A stretch of DNA of 64,000 bases, from contig NZ_HG916852.1 of NCBI RefSeq assembly GCF_000577275.2, positions 623,001-687,000 on the forward strand. The letters run 5' to 3'. A program made the translations under genes and the position numbers. The DNA is from Rhizobium favelukesii. GTDB taxonomy: Bacteria; Pseudomonadota; Alphaproteobacteria; Rhizobiales; Rhizobiaceae. The notes beneath the pieces were generated by a model. That model saw only the letters and a program-made list of their open reading frames with translations. It did not search any database and had not been told where the DNA came from. Of the stretch, positions 1 through 9,156 are shown in pieces; positions within the stretch are counted from its first letter, which is position 1, and the number at the start of each line of letters is the position of its first letter.

Positions 1-1275
1 CGGGTATCTGGCAGGCAGTTTTTTGACGACACGGGGGCATGATCGCCCCCGTTTTTCTGTCAGCAGCAAGTCTGCCAATCTGTTTCTCAATCTGGTGAGG
101 TGGGCGGGGATTTTGCCGGGTGCTTCGATCGCCATCCATCCCCATTCGTGACGCAGGTAATGCAGGGCTGTGATAAAGCTTAGTCGGGTTGGCTCGACTT
201 GGGCTTCGGTCGCGACCTCTGCCATTTCGAGCCGCACCAGATTGTAGGCCAGCAACGCGCCCCAGACCTCCTGATAGACAGTCTCCGGCGTGCCGCTTCG
301 CAGGGTCAGTTCGCTACCGAGAAGCTCCTGCTTGAGTTCGCGATAACTTGTCTCGATGCGCCATCGCTCTTCATACTGATGGACGATTTCGCTTGCCGGA
401 TAAGTTTGTCTGTCCATCAGCGATGTCAACAATATGCGCTTTTTGCCATGGCTGGTGGTCGTCTCGATGGCCCTGACCTCCCAGAAGGCCGGCAAGTCCG
501 GTTCTGCCTGCCGCGCCTGGGGCGAGACCTTCATGCGCACCCGATAATCGGTGGGGTGCGGATCCAGTCGTTCCCATGTGCTGTTGGCTTTGGCCGGAAT
601 CAGCCAGTGACGCTCATGTCCCTTCGTCTGCAATTGCAAGAGAAGGCTGGCACTGAAGAAGCCCTTGTCGAAGACCGTCAGCGAATGGTCCGGAACCCGG
701 TCGAGCAGGCTTTTGGCGTAGAGCATCTCGTTTGTGCCATAGGCTCCGAACACCGCATCACGCACCAGATGCGTCGCCAGCGCCGTCAGCGTCAGCAGCC
801 GCAATTGCGGATAGCTTGCGACAACGCCAGACGCGTAGGCCTGCGCTCCAAAATGCGCCCGGTTCTCCGGGCTGTTGGACGTCCGCAGCGTGCTGCCGTC
901 CACGGCATAACGACAAAGACCCCGCCAGGCACGCCCGGATTGGTGGCGTTCATCCCAGCATGATGCACTCATTGCAAACAAGTGCGCCAACGGTGCCTGA
1001 CCCAAGCGCTGCCGTGCCTGTGTCAACGCGCTCTTGGCAATATCCGCGTTGACCTCATCGGGCAAAACCAGATCAAGATGGGCCACCACCTCCGGGATCG
1101 ACTGATGACGATAAAGGGCCAACGCAATCACCAGCCAGACGACCTGCTCGGCTGGCAGCTTGCGCTTGCGGATGCTCGCCTTGCCTGTCGTGGCGAGAGC
1201 CTGAGCGATCCAGTCCGGGTCGATCGCCTGCGAAAGAGCCGATAATTCGGCCGAATGTCCAAGGGTGCGTGACAT
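1..1275 (-). CDS. IS4-family DDE transposase, C-terminus off-window
   Basis: The reading frame is open for 425 codons from ATG at 1275 to the window edge without a stop. The first ~90 residues resemble the IS4 N-terminal domain (residues about 33-48: RKRKLPAEQVVWLVIA), followed by a DDE catalytic core. Visible core motifs are YAVDGSTLR for the first Asp, TVFDKGFFS for the second Asp, and the signature YEERWRIETSYRELK, which fits the IS4 family Y-(2)-R-(3)-E-(6)-K pattern exactly. It ends in-window with a basic tail. It should catalyse cut-and-paste transposition of its own element. No internal damage is seen, so it may be functional. The start follows the hairpin at 1290-1312 and no strong ribosome binding site is obvious. 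Confidence 0.88.
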   Translation of the reverse strand, partial: MSRTLGHSAELSALSQAIDPDWIAQALATTGKASIRKRKLPAEQVVWLVIALALYRHQSIPEVVAHLDLVLPDEVNADIAKSALTQARQRLGQAPLAHLFAMSASCWDERHQSGRAWRGLCRYAVDGSTLRTSNSPENRAHFGAQAYASGVVASYPQLRLLTLTALATHLVRDAVFGAYGTNEMLYAKSLLDRVPDHSLTVFDKGFFSASLLLQLQTKGHERHWLIPAKANSTWERLDPHPTDYRVRMKVSPQARQAEPDLPAFWEVRAIETTTSHGKKRILLTSLMDRQTYPASEIVHQYEERWRIETSYRELKQELLGSELTLRSGTPETVYQEVWGALLAYNLVRLEMAEVATEAQVEPTRLSFITALHYLRHEWGWMAIEAPGKIPAHLTRLRNRLADLLLTEKRGRSCPRVVKKLPARYP

Positions 1276-1355
1276 CACAAACAAAAACAGGATGGGAAAC
1301 GAATCCCCATCCTGAACCATCAAACTTGCCCGCAGCTCACTAAGTGAACTGCATT
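1..1355 (-). mobile_element. IS4-family insertion sequence, partial (left edge of window)
   Basis: This is an insertion sequence read on the minus strand. Its transposase begins at 1275 and is still open at base 1, so the distal end lies outside the window. The end near gcrA probably falls between 1320 and 1355, around a short palindromic run at 1338-1347 (CACTAAGTGA); without the other terminus the inverted repeat cannot be fixed. A hairpin (GGATGGG/CCCATCC, 1290-1312) lies just upstream of the transposase start and could damp its translation, which is an inference. The element sits within about 50 bp of the gcrA stop codon but does not break that gene. Confidence 0.8.
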
Positions 1356-1400
1356 AGCCCGCGCGGGCCCGTTTTCTTTATTCCTTATCCGGCTTGCGCA

Positions 1401-1934
1401 TCAGGCGACCCGGTTAGCGGCCTTGCGGCGCTCATTGACCGGCTGGTAGGCCATGCGCTGATGGTACGTGCAATACGGGGAGGAATCCGGGGACTCGCAG
1501 CCGCAGAAGTGGAAGTCGTCCTTCAGCGGATCGCCGACCGGCCACTTGCAGGTGCGCTCGGTCAGTTCCGTCAGGCCGAGGCGACGCGAAATCGGGACGA
1601 CCACATTTGCGGCCGGGCGGAAGCGGACTTCCTCGACCGTGTCGATCTCGATCTCTTCCTTGAGCATCGTTGCACCCTGCTGGCGGGTGACGGTACGCGT
1701 GGTGATCCGCGATGCGTAGTTCGGTGCGCGCGGCGCCGATGTGGTGCGCTTGGGCGTTCTGACGGTGGTCGTCGAGCCGCCGGCCTTGGCACGACCGGGC
1801 AAACTCAAACGGTGAACTTTGCCAATGACGGCGTTACGGCTTACACCGCCAAGTTGCGCTGCGATCTGGCTGGCGCTCAGGCCCTCTGACCACAGCTTCT
1901 TCAGTTTTTCAACGCGCTCGTCTGTCCAGTTCAT
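1401..1934 (-). CDS. gcrA: GcrA-family cell-cycle regulator
   Basis: The 177-residue product begins MNWTDERVEKLKKLWSEGLS, the hallmark N-terminus of GcrA, with a helix-turn-helix at about residues 17-42 (ASQIAAQLGGVSRNAVIGKV) and the conserved C-terminal part (KWPVGDPLKDDFHFCGCE). GcrA is an alphaproteobacterial sigma70-associated transcription factor that acts at promoters carrying GANTC sites methylated by CcrM. Length matches the family (about 170 residues). It is divergent from argD across a 427-bp gap that contains four GANTC sites. An IS4 element is inserted just beyond its stop codon. Family assignment is firm; target genes are not visible here. Confidence 0.95.
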   Translation of the reverse strand: MNWTDERVEKLKKLWSEGLSASQIAAQLGGVSRNAVIGKVHRLSLPGRAKAGGSTTTVRTPKRTTSAPRAPNYASRITTRTVTRQQGATMLKEEIEIDTVEEVRFRPAANVVVPISRRLGLTELTERTCKWPVGDPLKDDFHFCGCESPDSSPYCTYHQRMAYQPVNERRKAANRVA

Positions 1935-1970
1935 GCCCCTGTCTCCGCCTTATTAGCGTTGGTGTAGGCA

Positions 1971-2125
1971 GAATCCCTCACCGTTGCCTCGGACGTATCC
2001 GAAGCAAGAAACGCTTGCTCGATTTTGGTGACTAGTTCCGCCGCATGCAGTCTAGTAATTGAGTTTTAACCTAGTGTGAGGCTGACTCCGTGACAAGAGT
2101 CGGTTGAATCTCGGCGAATCGATTC
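1971..2125. promoter_or_regulatory. GANTC (CcrM methylation) site cluster between gcrA and argD
   Basis: Four GANTC motifs lie upstream of gcrA: GAATC at 1971-1975, 2106-2110 and 2116-2120, and GATTC at 2121-2125. Three fall within 20 bp. In alphaproteobacteria CcrM methylates GANTC, and GcrA-dependent promoters typically carry such sites close to the core promoter. The arrangement suggests methylation-dependent control of gcrA, argD or both. The sites are read directly; the regulatory role is inferred. Confidence 0.55.
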
Positions 2126-2237
2126 TCAGGTTTTCCCCAACTTGCTGGGCGCGAGAGTCATTTCTGCAACATTAATTGTTGATAGATCCGGAGCCTCCCG
2201 ATCGCCGCTTGACGCATGCATCAAAACCTCAGTTTTG

Positions 2238-2266
2238 TTGACATTGCAGTGCGAAAAGTAAATAGT
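2238..2266 (+). promoter_or_regulatory. Candidate sigma70 promoter for argD
   Basis: A perfect TTGACA lies at 2238-2243. After a 17-bp spacer comes AATAGT at 2261-2266, a moderate -10 element. The argD start codon is about 95 bp downstream. This is the best -35/-10 pair in the gap; it is a sequence-based prediction only. Confidence 0.45.
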
Positions 2267-2361
2267 GCTGCTCGCCGCCGAAAGGCGGCATTTTTAATTT
2301 CCGGACCTGCATTCCTTAGCCGGCGTCCGGCTGCTGATGGTTATTGACAGGAGATCGCGCC

Positions 2362-3558
2362 ATGGCTGAAGCCGCGCTTTACGACACCTACTCTCGTGCC
2401 CCGCTGCGGTTCGAGCGAGGGGAAGGCGTGTGGCTGATCACCGAAACGGGCGAGCGATATCTTGACTTCGGCGCAGGCGTTGCCGTTACCTCCGTCGGCC
2501 ACAGCCATCCGCATGTGGTGGGTGCGCTGAAGGAGCAGGCCGACAAGGTCTGGCACCTGTCCAATATCTACGAAATCCCGGGTCAGGAAGTGCTCGCGAA
2601 GCGGCTGACCGAGGCTACATTCGCCGAAAAGGTGTTCTTTACGAACTCCGGCGCGGAAGCCCTGGAATGCGCGATCAAGACGGCGCGCCGCTATCAGTTT
2701 TCCAACGGCCACCCCGAGCGGTTTCATATCATCACGTTCGAAGGTGCCTTCCATGGCCGCACGCTGGCGACGATCGCTGCGGGTGGCCAGGAGAAGTACC
2801 TCGAAGGCTTCGGTCCGAAGGCGCACGGCTTCGATCAGGTTCCTTTTGGCGATCTCGATGCCGTCCGCAGCGCCATCACAAACGAGACGGCCGCGATCCT
2901 CATCGAGCCTGTCCAGGGGGAGGGTGGCGTCCGTGCGGCGACCAACCAGTTCCTGAAGGCACTTCGTGAGATCTGCGACGAGCACGGTCTGCTGCTGGTC
3001 TTCGACGAAGTGCAGACCGGCATGGGCCGCACGGGCAAGCTGTTTGCACATGAATGGTCCGGCGCCACCCCTGACATCATGGCAGTGGCCAAGGGCATCG
3101 GTGGCGGCTTCCCGCTCGGCGCCTGCCTTGCGACTGCAGAGGCAGCGTCCGGCATGAAGGCCGGCACGCATGGCTCCACTTATGGCGGCAATCCGCTTGC
3201 CATGGCTGTAGGCAGTGCCGTGCTCGACGTGATCCTCGCGGACGGCTTCCTGCAGCAGGTGCGCGACGTCTCGCTGGTTTTCCGCCAAGGGCTCGCCTCG
3301 CTCAAGGATCGCTATCCTGATATCATCGAGGACGTTCGCGGCGAGGGACTACTGCTCGGCGTCAAGGCAGCCGTGCCGTCTTCCGAGCTGCTGCAGGCAA
3401 TGCGTGACGCTCATCTGCTCGGCGTTCCCGCTGGCGACAACGTCATCCGTCTTCTGCCGCCTCTGGTCGTCACACCGGACGAAGCTCGTGAGGGCCTCGC
3501 CCGCCTTGAGCGTGCCGCCGAAAGCGTGCGCGCTTCGAAGGTCAAGAAGACGGCTTAA
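2362..3558 (+). CDS. argD: Acetylornithine aminotransferase
   Basis: This 398-residue class-III PLP aminotransferase converts N-acetylglutamate semialdehyde to N-acetylornithine in arginine synthesis, and can often serve the parallel succinyldiaminopimelate step. Visible hallmarks are [30 protein letters not shown], the cofactor segment [20 protein letters not shown], and the PLP lysine in [21 protein letters not shown] 2362 is chosen because AGGAG at 2349-2353 is well spaced; an in-frame ATG 18 bp upstream lacks that spacing. argF follows after 42 bp, so the two probably form an arginine operon with hslO further downstream. Confidence 0.96.
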   Translation: MAEAALYDTYSRAPLRFERGEGVWLITETGERYLDFGAGVAVTSVGHSHPHVVGALKEQADKVWHLSNIYEIPGQEVLAKRLTEATFAEKVFFTNSGAEALECAIKTARRYQFSNGHPERFHIITFEGAFHGRTLATIAAGGQEKYLEGFGPKAHGFDQVPFGDLDAVRSAITNETAAILIEPVQGEGGVRAATNQFLKALREICDEHGLLLVFDEVQTGMGRTGKLFAHEWSGATPDIMAVAKGIGGGFPLGACLATAEAASGMKAGTHGSTYGGNPLAMAVGSAVLDVILADGFLQQVRDVSLVFRQGLASLKDRYPDIIEDVRGEGLLLGVKAAVPSSELLQAMRDAHLLGVPAGDNVIRLLPPLVVTPDEAREGLARLERAAESVRASKVKKTA

Positions 3559-3566
3559 TGGATAAT

Positions 3567-3584
3567 GCCTGCCGCAAGGCGGGC
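3567..3584 (+). repeat. Small hairpin in the argD-argF spacer
   Basis: GCCTGCC and GGCGGGC flank a GCAA tetraloop, giving a stable 7-bp stem with one G-U pair. There is no T-run after it, so it is not a classical terminator. It could stabilise mRNA ends or tune argF translation. Confidence 0.4.
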
Positions 3585-3600
3585 CTGATAGGTAAAGACA

Positions 3601-4518
3601 ATGGCTTCCACCAAACACTTTCTCGATCTCTCCGTCGTTGCGGCATCAGACCTGCGGCTCATCATGGATGACGCCATGTCCCGCAAGCAGGCCTTCAAGG
3701 CTGGGCAAGGCGACAAGCCGCTCGCCGGCAAGATGCTCGCGATGATCTTCGAGAAGCCTTCGACCCGTACCCGCGTCTCCTTCGACGTCGGCATGCGCCA
3801 GCTGGGCGGCGAGACGCTCTTCCTCTCGGGCACCGAAATGCAGCTTGGTCGCGCCGAGACCATTGGCGACACGGCGAAGGTGCTCTCACGTTACGTCGAT
3901 GCGATCATGATCCGCACCACCGATCATGCCCGCATGCTGGAGCTGGCCGAGCACGCCACGGTTCCCGTCATCAACGCGCTGACGGACGATACCCATCCCT
4001 GCCAGATCATGGCCGATATCATGACCTTCGAGGAGCATCGCGGCCCCATCAAGGGCAAGACGATCGCCTGGACCGGCGACGGCAACAACGTTCTGCATTC
4101 GCTGGTCGAAGGGGCTGCCCGTTTTGGCTATCGTATGAATATGGCTGTCCCCCTTGGTTCCGAGCCGAAGGATCACTATTTGAACTGGGCCCGCAATGAG
4201 GGCGCCGAAATCATGCTCTGCCATGATGCCGACCGTGCGGTCGCCGGCGTCGATTGCGTGGTGACCGATACCTGGGTCTCCATGAATCAGGAACATCGGG
4301 CCCGGGGTCACAACGTCTTCCAGCCTTATCAGGTCAATTCGGCTTTGATGGCACAGGCCAACAAGGATGCATTGTTCATGCATTGCCTGCCCGCCCATCG
4401 TGGTGAGGAAGTCACGGACGAGGTGATCGACGGCCCGCAATCCGTCGTCTTCGATGAAGCGGAAAACCGTCTTCATGCGCAGAAGTCGATTCTTGCTTGG
4501 TGCCTGGGCGCGATCTGA
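3601..4518 (+). CDS. argF: Ornithine carbamoyltransferase
   Basis: The 305-residue product carbamoylates ornithine to citrulline in the cytoplasm. The carbamoyl-phosphate loop is seen in [20 protein letters not shown]. The second-substrate region reads [19 protein letters not shown], and the catalytic cysteine motif is [19 protein letters not shown]. Length fits the anabolic enzyme. It follows argD by 42 bp on the same strand, which supports co-transcription. hslO begins 92 bp downstream. Nothing is unusual in the gene. Confidence 0.97.
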   Translation: MASTKHFLDLSVVAASDLRLIMDDAMSRKQAFKAGQGDKPLAGKMLAMIFEKPSTRTRVSFDVGMRQLGGETLFLSGTEMQLGRAETIGDTAKVLSRYVDAIMIRTTDHARMLELAEHATVPVINALTDDTHPCQIMADIMTFEEHRGPIKGKTIAWTGDGNNVLHSLVEGAARFGYRMNMAVPLGSEPKDHYLNWARNEGAEIMLCHDADRAVAGVDCVVTDTWVSMNQEHRARGHNVFQPYQVNSALMAQANKDALFMHCLPAHRGEEVTDEVIDGPQSVVFDEAENRLHAQKSILAWCLGAI

Positions 4519-4610
4519 ACCATACTTGACGCCACGTTTGGCCGGAAGGCCCGTTGGCCGCGCGAGCGGATGGACACTCTTGTCTGCCGCTCTCAGACTA
4601 GGAGAAGACC

Positions 4611-5606
4611 ATGGCAGAACCTGCAGCCGCCCTCAGCGAATTCAATTTCGCCGGCGATGATCACGTCGTTCCATTTCAGGTTGAAGGGCTGGATGTGCGC
4701 GGTCGCGCCGTCCAACTCGGGCCGATGCTGGACGCGATCCTCGAGCGTCATCGCTATCCTGCGCCTGTCGCGAGGCTTCTTGCCGAAGTCGTCGTGTTGA
4801 CGGTGCTGCTCGGCACGTCGCTGAAATTTGACGGCAAGTTCACGGTGCAGACCAAAGGCGACGGCCCGGTGGACCTGCTTGTTTGCGATTTCTCGACGCC
4901 CGAAAACGTGCGTGCTTATGCGCGCTTCGACCAGGGCCTCCTCGACAAGGCCATCGCCGCTGGGCAAATCGAGCCTGAACAGCTGCTCGGCAAGGGTATG
5001 CTGGCGTTTACGATCGATCAGGGGAAGTTTAGCCAACCCTATCAGGGCATCGTTGCGCTCGACGGAGCGACCCTCGAGGAAATCGCCGGCGCCTATTTCC
5101 GCCAGTCGGAGCAAATTCCGACGCGAGTGCGTCTTGCCGCTGCCGAGCTCTTCGATCGCGACGACGTGGGCAAGCCGCGTCACCGTTGGCGGGCAGGGGG
5201 GCTCGTGGCCCAGTTCCTGCCGGTAGCGCCGGAGCGCATGCGCCAGCCGGATCTTCATGGGGGCGACGGTGACACGGCCGGCGGTTCCCACAAGGAAGAC
5301 GATGCATGGATGGAAGCCCGCTCGCTCGTTGAAACGATCGACGCCGACGAGTTGACGGATCCGCAGGTGGGCACAGAGAGGCTGCTGTACCGCCTGTTCC
5401 ACGAACGCGGCGTTCGCGTCTACGAACCGCGCGAGGTCTTCGATCGCTGCAGCTGTTCGCGCGAAAAGATCAAGGGCGTGCTGAAGGGTTTCTCTGCCGA
5501 GGAAATCGATGACAGCCAGGAAGACGGCGCGATCTCGGTCACCTGCGAGTTCTGCTCGACAACCTACCGCTTCGAAGTGGAAGAGGTGGCTGAGGCTGCC
5601 GAGTGA
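4611..5606 (+). CDS. hslO: Redox-regulated chaperone Hsp33
   Basis: Hsp33 is a cytosolic holdase switched on by oxidation of a C-terminal zinc centre. The 331-residue product has the N-terminal Hsp33 fold and ends with the expected CxC and CxxC pairs, in FDRCSCSREKIKGVL (about residues 274-288) and VTCEFCSTTYRFEVEE. AGGAG lies just before ATG 4611. The stop codon at 5604-5606 directly abuts the stop of the convergent apaG. Hsp33 next to argF/argD is a recurrent rhizobial order, as far as I recall. Confidence 0.96.
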   Translation: MAEPAAALSEFNFAGDDHVVPFQVEGLDVRGRAVQLGPMLDAILERHRYPAPVARLLAEVVVLTVLLGTSLKFDGKFTVQTKGDGPVDLLVCDFSTPENVRAYARFDQGLLDKAIAAGQIEPEQLLGKGMLAFTIDQGKFSQPYQGIVALDGATLEEIAGAYFRQSEQIPTRVRLAAAELFDRDDVGKPRHRWRAGGLVAQFLPVAPERMRQPDLHGGDGDTAGGSHKEDDAWMEARSLVETIDADELTDPQVGTERLLYRLFHERGVRVYEPREVFDRCSCSREKIKGVLKGFSAEEIDDSQEDGAISVTCEFCSTTYRFEVEEVAEAAE

Positions 5607-5999
5607 TCAGTTCAGGACTCTGAGCAGCCCTGGCGAATCCAGCGAGAAGGCGGGTATTTCGACATCGAAAAGCTCGCCTTCATCCGTTTCCATCTGGTAG
5701 TGGCCGAACATCAGCCCTGATGGCGTATCCAGTGGGCAGCCCGAGGAATATTCATAGGTATCGCCCGGAGCAAGCCGCGGCTGTTCGCCGACAACGCCGG
5801 CGCCCGTGACCTCATCGACGATCCCGTTCTGGTCTGTGATGTTCCAGTAGCGGTTCACCAATCGCACGGTCGTGTCGGAATTGTTGCTGATGACGATCTT
5901 GTAGCCCCAGACATAACGATCGTCCTCCGGATCGGATTGCTCCTCCAGATAAAAGGGTTCGACGACGACTTCAATGTCGCGTGTAAGGGCGCGGTACAT
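5607..5999 (-). CDS. apaG: ApaG protein
   Basis: The start at 5999 gives a 130-residue protein, the normal ApaG size; an upstream in-frame start at 6056 would add 19 poorly conserved residues. The fibronectin-III-like ApaG fold is recognisable from [30 protein letters not shown] and the [25 protein letters not shown] region. ApaG proteins are Mg/Co-homeostasis-linked in genetics but biochemically undefined. The gene is convergent with hslO with no intergenic base between the stops. Confidence 0.93.
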   Translation of the reverse strand: MYRALTRDIEVVVEPFYLEEQSDPEDDRYVWGYKIVISNNSDTTVRLVNRYWNITDQNGIVDEVTGAGVVGEQPRLAPGDTYEYSSGCPLDTPSGLMFGHYQMETDEGELFDVEIPAFSLDSPGLLRVLN

Positions 6000-6197
6000 G
6001 CCTACACCATAGTCAACATACGTTACCGGTATCTTATACGGCGGCCCATCCGTCAATAAACCGATAGGCGATCAAGTCCCGAATGCCTGCAATGGCAAGA
6101 GGTTTCGCGTGCTAAGCCTAATTTTAGCCCGCCTCGCGTGTGGCGGAAGCGCATGGCGGTCGGCCGGATCGCAGGTGATCCGGCCGATATGGGCTGA

Positions 6198-7382
6198 TCA
6201 GGCGTTCACCTTGGCGAGCGCCTGGGCAAAATCCTCGATCAGATCGTCCGTGTCCTCGATGCCCGCAGAGAGACGAACGGTGCCGCCGGAGATGCCGAGC
6301 TCTGCGCGCGCCTCGTCGGTCAGGTTCTTGTGCGTCGTCGTCGCCGGGTGCGTGATCAGGCTCTTGGCGTCGCCCAGATTGTTGGAGATCTTGACGATAT
6401 CAAGCGCGTTTTGAAGCGCGAAGGCTGCCTCCTTGCCACCCTTCAATTCGATGGCAACAAGCGTTGAGCCGCCCTTCATCTGCTTGGCGACGATGTCGGC
6501 CTGCGGATGATCCTTGCGGCCGGGATAGATTACCTTGGCGACCTTCGGCTGATCAGCCAGGAAGTCGGCGATCTTCGACGCATTTTCGGTCTGCTGCTTG
6601 ACGCGCAGTGGCAGTGTCTCGAGGCCCTTCAGCAGCGTCCACGCCGTGAACGGCGACATCGCCGGGCCGGTGTGGCGGTAGTAGTCTTGCAGGTTCTCGT
6701 TGACCCATTCCGTGTCGGAGAGGATCACGCCGCCGAGGCTGCGGCCCTGACCATCGATGTGCTTGGTGGCCGAGTAGACGACGATATGCGCGCCGAGCTC
6801 GAGTGGCTTCTGGAAGATCGGGGTTGCAAAGACGTTATCGACCACGACCTTGGCGCCGATCTGGTTGGCGAGCCTGGCAACACCGGCGATGTCGATCACT
6901 TCCAGCGTCGGGTTCGTCGGGCTTTCCAGGAAGAACACCTTCGTGTTCGGACGGATCGCCTTTTCCCAGTTCTCGAGATGGCGACCATCGACCAGCGTGC
7001 ATTCGATGCCGTATTTCGGCGCAAGCGTCTCGACGACCCAACGGCAGGAGCCGAAGAGGGCGCGGGCTGCGACGATGTGGTCGCCTGCCTGCACCTGGCA
7101 GAGGATCGCGGCGGTGACGGCTGCCATGCCCGAGGCCGTGGCACGGGCCTCCTCGGCACCTTCGAGCGCGCACATGCGCTTCTCGAACATGTCGTTGGTC
7201 GGGCTGCCGTAGCGAGCGTAAATATAGCCTTCGGTCTCGCCCTTGAAGCGTGCTTCGGCCGCTTCCGCGCTTTCATAGACGAAGCCCTGCGTGAGGTAGA
7301 TTGCTTCGGAGGTCTCGCCATATTGCGAGCGCAGCGAACCGCCGTGGACGAGTTGGGTTGCCGGGCGCCAAGTCTTGCTCAT
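6198..7382 (-). CDS. metZ: O-succinylhomoserine sulfhydrylase
   Basis: This 394-residue Cys/Met-metabolism PLP enzyme uses O-succinylhomoserine and sulfide to make homocysteine for methionine synthesis. Evidence is the PLP lysine segment VYSATKHIDGQGRSLGGVIL, the substrate loop YARYGSPTNDMFEKRMCALEG, and ITHPATTTHKNLT near the C-terminus. The decisive context is a SAM-II riboswitch with a terminator in its 5' leader, the classical control of metZ/metA in alphaproteobacteria. It is convergent toward apaG, with about 200 bp between. Confidence 0.94.
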   Translation of the reverse strand: MSKTWRPATQLVHGGSLRSQYGETSEAIYLTQGFVYESAEAAEARFKGETEGYIYARYGSPTNDMFEKRMCALEGAEEARATASGMAAVTAAILCQVQAGDHIVAARALFGSCRWVVETLAPKYGIECTLVDGRHLENWEKAIRPNTKVFFLESPTNPTLEVIDIAGVARLANQIGAKVVVDNVFATPIFQKPLELGAHIVVYSATKHIDGQGRSLGGVILSDTEWVNENLQDYYRHTGPAMSPFTAWTLLKGLETLPLRVKQQTENASKIADFLADQPKVAKVIYPGRKDHPQADIVAKQMKGGSTLVAIELKGGKEAAFALQNALDIVKISNNLGDAKSLITHPATTTHKNLTDEARAELGISGGTVRLSAGIEDTDDLIEDFAQALAKVNA

Positions 7383-7403
7383 GAATCACCACTTTCAAAC
7401 AAC

Positions 7404-7432
7404 AAAAAAACCGGCCGCGAAAGCAGACCGGT
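7404..7432 (-). terminator. Rho-independent terminator in the metZ leader
   Basis: On the minus strand ACCGG (7432-7428) pairs with CCGGT (7414-7410), followed at once by seven T residues (7410-7404). It lies between the riboswitch and the metZ start, so it is an attenuator and not a gene-end terminator. Its 5' arm overlaps the 3' arm of the hairpin at 7426-7445, so the two structures exclude each other. Confidence 0.75.
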
Positions 7433-7445
7433 TTTGCACCCGGTC
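7426..7445 (-). promoter_or_regulatory. Candidate antiterminator hairpin, metZ leader
   Basis: Minus-strand GACCGG (7445-7440) can pair perfectly with CCGGTC (7431-7426). That uses bases needed by the terminator stem, so formation should allow read-through into metZ. Its 5' arm directly abuts the 3' strand of the SAM-II pseudoknot, which gives a plausible switch: SAM binding hides the 5' arm and favours termination. The structure is seen; the mechanism is inferred. Confidence 0.5.
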
Positions 7446-7499
7446 CTTTTAGCCACTTGTTTAACGTGGCTGCAAGCCGACCGGCCAAATCACCACGGG
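7445..7499 (-). ncRNA. SAM-II riboswitch (metA motif)
   Basis: Read on the minus strand, the leader contains the conserved SAM-II core: CGTGG (7497-7493) pairs with CCACG (7469-7465) as P1, with GATTTGGCCGG in loop 1, CTTGCAG before P1 closes, and the 3' GCTAAAAGG that forms the pseudoknot. This matches the class found upstream of methionine genes in Rhizobiales. It binds S-adenosylmethionine and lowers metZ expression. A Rfam SAM-II covariance-model hit would confirm it. Confidence 0.92.
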
Positions 7500-7581
7500 A
7501 TAAAGCTGCAATACTGCCGTTCTATGCTTGCGTCAATTCCTTGAGTTTGGTTTTGTCTGCGACAAATATGGATGAGGCATG

Positions 7582-8673
7582 ATGGCTCGCGTAACAGGAA
7601 TTTTGGCAGATCGTGCGATTGCCGCGCTCTTTGAGGCCGGGCGTCTCACCTCTGAGCGCGATTTAGATCACGACCAGATCCAGCCGGCAAGCCTCGACCT
7701 CAGGCTTGGCGCCAAGGCGTTCCGCGTTCGCGCGAGTTTCATGCCGGGCCCATCCCATCTCGTGTCCGACAAGCTCGATCGCCTAAGCCTTCACGTCGTC
7801 GACCTCTCCGAAGGTGCCGTGCTGGAGACAGGCTGTGTCTATATCGTTCCGCTGATGGAGCGCCTCGACCTGCCGACCGATATGTCGGCCTCGGCCAACC
7901 CGAAGAGCTCGACGGGGCGTTTGGATATCTTCACGCGTGTCATCACCGACTATGCGCAGGAGTTCGATAAGATCCCGGCCGGCTATTCCGGCCCTCTCTA
8001 CCTCGAAATCAGCCCGCGCACTTTCCCGATTGTCGTGCGCCGGGGCTCGCGCCTGTCGCAGATCCGCTTCCGTGTCGGGCATTCTCTGCTCGGCGAGCCC
8101 GAACTTCTGGCGCTGCACGATGCCGAAACGCTGGTTGCCAGCAAGCAGCCGAACGTCTCGGGCGGCGGTATTGCGCTGTCGATCGATCTTGCGGGCGACA
8201 AGGACGGCCTGATCGGCTACCGCGGCAAGCATCACACCGCCGTCGTCGATGTCGACAAGAAGGCGCAGCACGACATCTATGATTTCTGGGAGCCTCTCTA
8301 TAGTCGCGGCCGCAACGAGCTGATCCTGGATCCTGACGAGTTCTACATCCTCGTCTCCCGCGAAGCCATCCATGTGCCGCCGCACTACGCGGCCGAGATG
8401 ACCCCCTTCGATCCGCTGGTCGGCGAATTCCGCGTGCACTATGCCGGCTTCTTCGACCCAGGCTTCGGCCACGCGCCCGCTGGCGGCCGCGGCAGCCGCG
8501 CCGTGCTCGAGGTCCGCAGCCACGAGGTTCCCTTCATCCTCGAAGACGGCCAGATCGTCGGCCGCCTCGTCTACGAACATATGCGGGAGCACCCGGAAAG
8601 CCTCTACGGCTCCGGCCTCGGCTCGAACTATCAGGCCCAGGGCCTGAAGCTTTCCAAGCACTTCCGCATTTGA
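7582..8673 (+). CDS. dcd: 2'-deoxycytidine 5'-triphosphate deaminase
   Basis: The 363-residue protein belongs to the long alphaproteobacterial dCTP deaminase family (DCD), about twice the size of E. coli Dcd. It should deaminate dCTP to dUTP for dTMP supply. Recognised segments are ILADRAIAALFEAGRL, QIQPASLDLRLG, SANPKSSTGRLDIFTRVI (the nucleotide-binding stretch) and a second, similar half ending LVYEHMREHPESLYG. ATG 7582 is preferred over the adjacent ATG 7579 because GATGAGG upstream is better spaced; the choice is marginal. It reads away from metZ. Confidence 0.9.
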   Translation: MARVTGILADRAIAALFEAGRLTSERDLDHDQIQPASLDLRLGAKAFRVRASFMPGPSHLVSDKLDRLSLHVVDLSEGAVLETGCVYIVPLMERLDLPTDMSASANPKSSTGRLDIFTRVITDYAQEFDKIPAGYSGPLYLEISPRTFPIVVRRGSRLSQIRFRVGHSLLGEPELLALHDAETLVASKQPNVSGGGIALSIDLAGDKDGLIGYRGKHHTAVVDVDKKAQHDIYDFWEPLYSRGRNELILDPDEFYILVSREAIHVPPHYAAEMTPFDPLVGEFRVHYAGFFDPGFGHAPAGGRGSRAVLEVRSHEVPFILEDGQIVGRLVYEHMREHPESLYGSGLGSNYQAQGLKLSKHFRI

Positions 8674-9156
8674 GCGTCCTGGTGTGCTCGGTCGCTGGTT
8701 GTCGCTTTCGCGTCGGCAGCCAGAGGGCGCCGTTCGCCATCATTCGGCCAGAGGTGGGGCAATGTTTCTGCCGTCGATTTGAAGGAGCGGCGCGTGATAG
8801 TCCGGCCGGTAGAATCTTCTTGAGCCTTGTGGTGTTCGTGCTGTGACGGTGTGGGGTCCTAGATCGCGGACAAGGACCGATGGGCGCGCGAACACACGCT
8901 TAATCCTGACATTGTCATGAGTCAGATGAATTGAAGGGCGGTTCGCGCGTGCTTTTGTTTTGTTTGTGAGAGCGCTTATAACGTTCGGGTTATTTGCCGC
9001 CAAAGGTATTTTACTATGAAAAGGAAGTATTGATCCGCAGTTGTGACCCCGCCCACCAAACCGCGCGGTGGCTGCAATATCAGAAGTGCCTTGTTACCGT
9101 TGTCGGTGTTTGACCGCTTGACAGCGGCCATCATCTGTAGAAAGTCTCGCTCTAGT
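8674..9156. other. Intergenic stretch between dcd and tRNA-Gly
   Basis: I see no well-supported gene here. One 87-codon minus-strand frame (8740-9003) starts MAANNPNVISALTNKTKARA and has no recognisable domain and no clear ribosome binding site. It is listed only as a possibility. The tRNA promoter must lie within the last 60 bp but has no distinctive sequence. Confidence 0.4.

Noticed and set aside
199..963. Forward frame of 254 codons over the IS4 transposase
   Set aside because: It is the antisense shadow of a continuous transposase frame with the full DDE and YREK signature on the other strand.
2341..3288. 315-codon minus-strand frame opposite argD
   Set aside because: It has no domain, and argD on the plus strand has all family motifs; GC-rich codon bias creates such shadows.
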